From Candidatus Sungbacteria bacterium RIFCSPLOWO2_01_FULL_47_10 (lineage in GTDB: Bacteria > Patescibacteriota > Minisyncoccia > Sungbacterales > GWA2-42-14), in contig MHQO01000077.1 in NCBI GenBank assembly GCA_001820675.1, forward strand, positions 3,822 through 19,226: a stretch of 15,405 nucleotides of DNA, read 5' to 3'. Shown here one piece after another: positions 14,107 through 15,405 of this stretch. The position numbers and the translations under genes are program-made. Within the stretch, counting starts at the first letter, position 1; the number at the start of each line of letters is the position of its first letter. The notes beneath the pieces were generated by a model that worked only from the letters and a program-made list of their open reading frames with translations, did not search any database and was not told the origin of the DNA.

Positions 14107-14135
14107 AAAAACCGCGTACGTATGCGGTTTTTCAT
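14107..14135 (+). terminator. Terminator-like hairpin between the gyrB promoter and gyrB
   Basis: AAAAACCGC (14107-14115) and GCGGTTTTT (14124-14132) form a perfect 9-bp stem with an 8-nt loop. The T-run is part of the stem, and the A-run on the other side makes it potentially bidirectional. It could end the pheT transcript or act as an attenuator in the gyrB leader. CGTATG (14119-14124) can alternatively pair with CATACG (14141-14146). Confidence 0.6.
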
Positions 14136-14154
14136 TGGGCCATACGCTTTATAA

Positions 14155-15405
14155 ATGGCAAAAAAAACTGCAAAAAAATTAAAGAGAAACCCCGCTGTGG
14201 ATAAAGAAAAAAAAGAAGGCGGCGATCACTATTCCGCGAAGGATATTTACGTTCTTGAAGGGCTTGAGCCGGTCAGGAAACGTCCGGGAATGTATATCGG
14301 ATCAACGGGTGTCGACGGCCTGCATCATTTGATTTGGGAGGTTTTTGACAACTCATTGGATGAAGCGATGGCGGGGTATGCGAAGAATATCGCGATTACC
14401 CTTCTTCCGCAGAATCGCGTGCGAGTGGTTGATGACGGACGCGGCATTCCTGTCGAGATCCATAAGCAGACGAAAAAATCAGCGCTCGAGACCGTCATGA
14501 CAACGCTTCATGCCGGTGCGAAGTTTGGGGGCGAATCATATAAGGTTTCGGGAGGGCTGCACGGCGTCGGTGTTTCTGTCGTGAACGCCCTTTCGGCGTG
14601 GATGAGGGCGGAGGTGTGCCGCGACGGAAAATTGTGGGCGCAGGAATATGTCAGAGGAAAAGCAAAACACGCGGTCAGGAAAATCGGGAAATGTTCGGGC
14701 ACGGGAACGGCAGTTACCTTTGAGCCCGACCCCGAAATTTTTTCCGCCGGAGGAGAATCCGCTTCGGGCGGAGAAAAAATGCCCAGATTTGGTTGGGATA
14801 CGGTACTTGAACACTTAAGACAACAGGCCTACCTCACCAAGGGCATTCGCATATCGGTCATTGACGAACGAAAAGAGGAAAAGGCAAAAGACGGCACGCT
14901 TCTGCGGAAGACGTATTCTTTCTGTTTCGAAGGCGGCATCATTTCATATATCAAATATCTCAATCGGGATGAGTCCCCGAAACATGAAAATATCTTTTAC
15001 ATCGCAAAAGACGCAGAGATCGATTCTCATAAAGTTTTTGTCGAGTGCGCGTTTCAATACACCGACGATCTTCAGCCAAAAGAAATGTCTTTTGCGAATA
15101 ATATCCACACCGCCGAAGGCGGCATGCATTTGACGGGTTTCCGGACCGCGCTTACAAGGGCTCTGAACGATTATGCGAAAAAGAACGAATATGTGAAAAA
15201 AGACGAGGACAGCTTAACGGGGGACGACGTCCGGGAGGGCATTACCGCGGTTATTTCCGTAAAAATCAGGAATAACGAATTACAGTTTGAGGGGCAGACA
15301 AAGGCAAAACTCGGAAATACCGAAGCGCGTACTGCGGTTGAGACGGTTGTCGGGGAGACGGTTAAAGAATGGCTCGAGAAATATTCGCGGGATGCGCAGG
15401 AGATC
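14155..15405 (+). CDS. gyrB: DNA gyrase subunit B, 5' part (runs off the window)
   Basis: The first 417 codons are present. GyrB hydrolyses ATP to drive supercoiling with GyrA. The GHKL ATPase shows EVFDNSLDEA (62-71, ATP-Mg Asn66), VVDDGRGIP (91-99) and GGLHGVGVSVVNALS (133-147). The transducer domain has the QTKAKLGN loop (381-388) with the switch lysine. The TOPRIM and C-terminal parts lie beyond the edge. The N-terminus has a Lys-rich extension (2-22) before HYSAKDIYVLEGLEPVRKRP. A Gly/Ser-rich stretch of about 13 residues (198-210, AGGESASGGEKMP) interrupts the region between DPEIF and FGWDTV, where relatives have a few residues. The ATG at 14155 lacks a Shine-Dalgarno. ParE is the alternative, but the sequence around SALETVMTTLHAGAKF favours GyrB. 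Confidence 0.93.
   Translation, partial: MAKKTAKKLKRNPAVDKEKKEGGDHYSAKDIYVLEGLEPVRKRPGMYIGSTGVDGLHHLIWEVFDNSLDEAMAGYAKNIAITLLPQNRVRVVDDGRGIPVEIHKQTKKSALETVMTTLHAGAKFGGESYKVSGGLHGVGVSVVNALSAWMRAEVCRDGKLWAQEYVRGKAKHAVRKIGKCSGTGTAVTFEPDPEIFSAGGESASGGEKMPRFGWDTVLEHLRQQAYLTKGIRISVIDERKEEKAKDGTLLRKTYSFCFEGGIISYIKYLNRDESPKHENIFYIAKDAEIDSHKVFVECAFQYTDDLQPKEMSFANNIHTAEGGMHLTGFRTALTRALNDYAKKNEYVKKDEDSLTGDDVREGITAVISVKIRNNELQFEGQTKAKLGNTEARTAVETVVGETVKEWLEKYSRDAQEI
14738..14784 (+). repeat. Short in-frame palindromic insertion in gyrB
   Basis: TTTTTTCCGCC (14738-14748) pairs with GGCGGAGAAAAAA (14767-14779) apart from a 2-nt bulge. The enclosed DNA encodes the extra AGGESASGGEKMP segment. The position, inside a conserved ATPase-domain loop, and the palindromic DNA resemble the pheS insertions. 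Confidence 0.45.

Larger units (their letters stand above)
13953..14154. other. Intergenic region between pheT and gyrB
   Basis: This stretch has no gene. Its right half holds a consensus-like promoter and an intrinsic-terminator-like hairpin (listed separately). The first 90 bp after pheT contain nothing recognised. Confidence 0.5.

Overview
The window looks like a chromosomal segment of a small-genome bacterium, most likely a member of the Candidate Phyla Radiation (Patescibacteria). This is inference. It rests on the compact gene order, many starts without a clear Shine-Dalgarno sequence, a shortened PheT, small palindromic repeats inside essential genes, and several short poorly characterised proteins. 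TGA is used as a normal stop (for example at the znuA/znuC junction), so genetic codes 4 and 25 are not in use. No tRNA, rRNA, CRISPR array or transposase was seen.

Layout. Positions 1-163 hold nothing recognisable. 181-972 (-) is a small protein with an HEXXH zinc-metallopeptidase motif, divergent from 1101-1880 (+), a TVP38/TMEM64 (VTT/DedA-type) membrane protein. 2191-4744 is a zinc/manganese-type ABC importer: binding protein, ATPase, permease. 4774-7312 is a two-gene ABC-2-type exporter whose ATPase and permease genes are separated by a 100-bp palindromic repeat. 7313-7806 is a 494-bp non-coding stretch rich in inverted repeats. 7807-8670 (+) is a nitrilase-superfamily protein, and 8708-9865 (-) is a PP-loop ATP pyrophosphatase with a QueC-like zinc site. 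These two converge on a bidirectional terminator. 10028-13952 is a pheS - methyltransferase - pheT operon driven by a good sigma70-type promoter placed so that the pheS mRNA would be leaderless. The methyltransferase is broken, or rescued by slippage, at a run of nine A. 14155 to the end is the 5' part of gyrB.

The most unusual signal is a set of short, low-complexity or palindromic DNA segments lying in frame inside conserved housekeeping genes. pheS has two, pheT has one and gyrB has one, and a related GC-rich segment lies in the metal-binding loop of znuA. They add 10-30 residues at positions where the families normally have little or nothing, much like the Rickettsia palindromic elements. 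Two other palindromic repeat types, both intergenic, occur at 5516-5615 and 7438-7520. The convergent nitrilase/PP-loop pair is the best candidate for an unassigned biochemical function.
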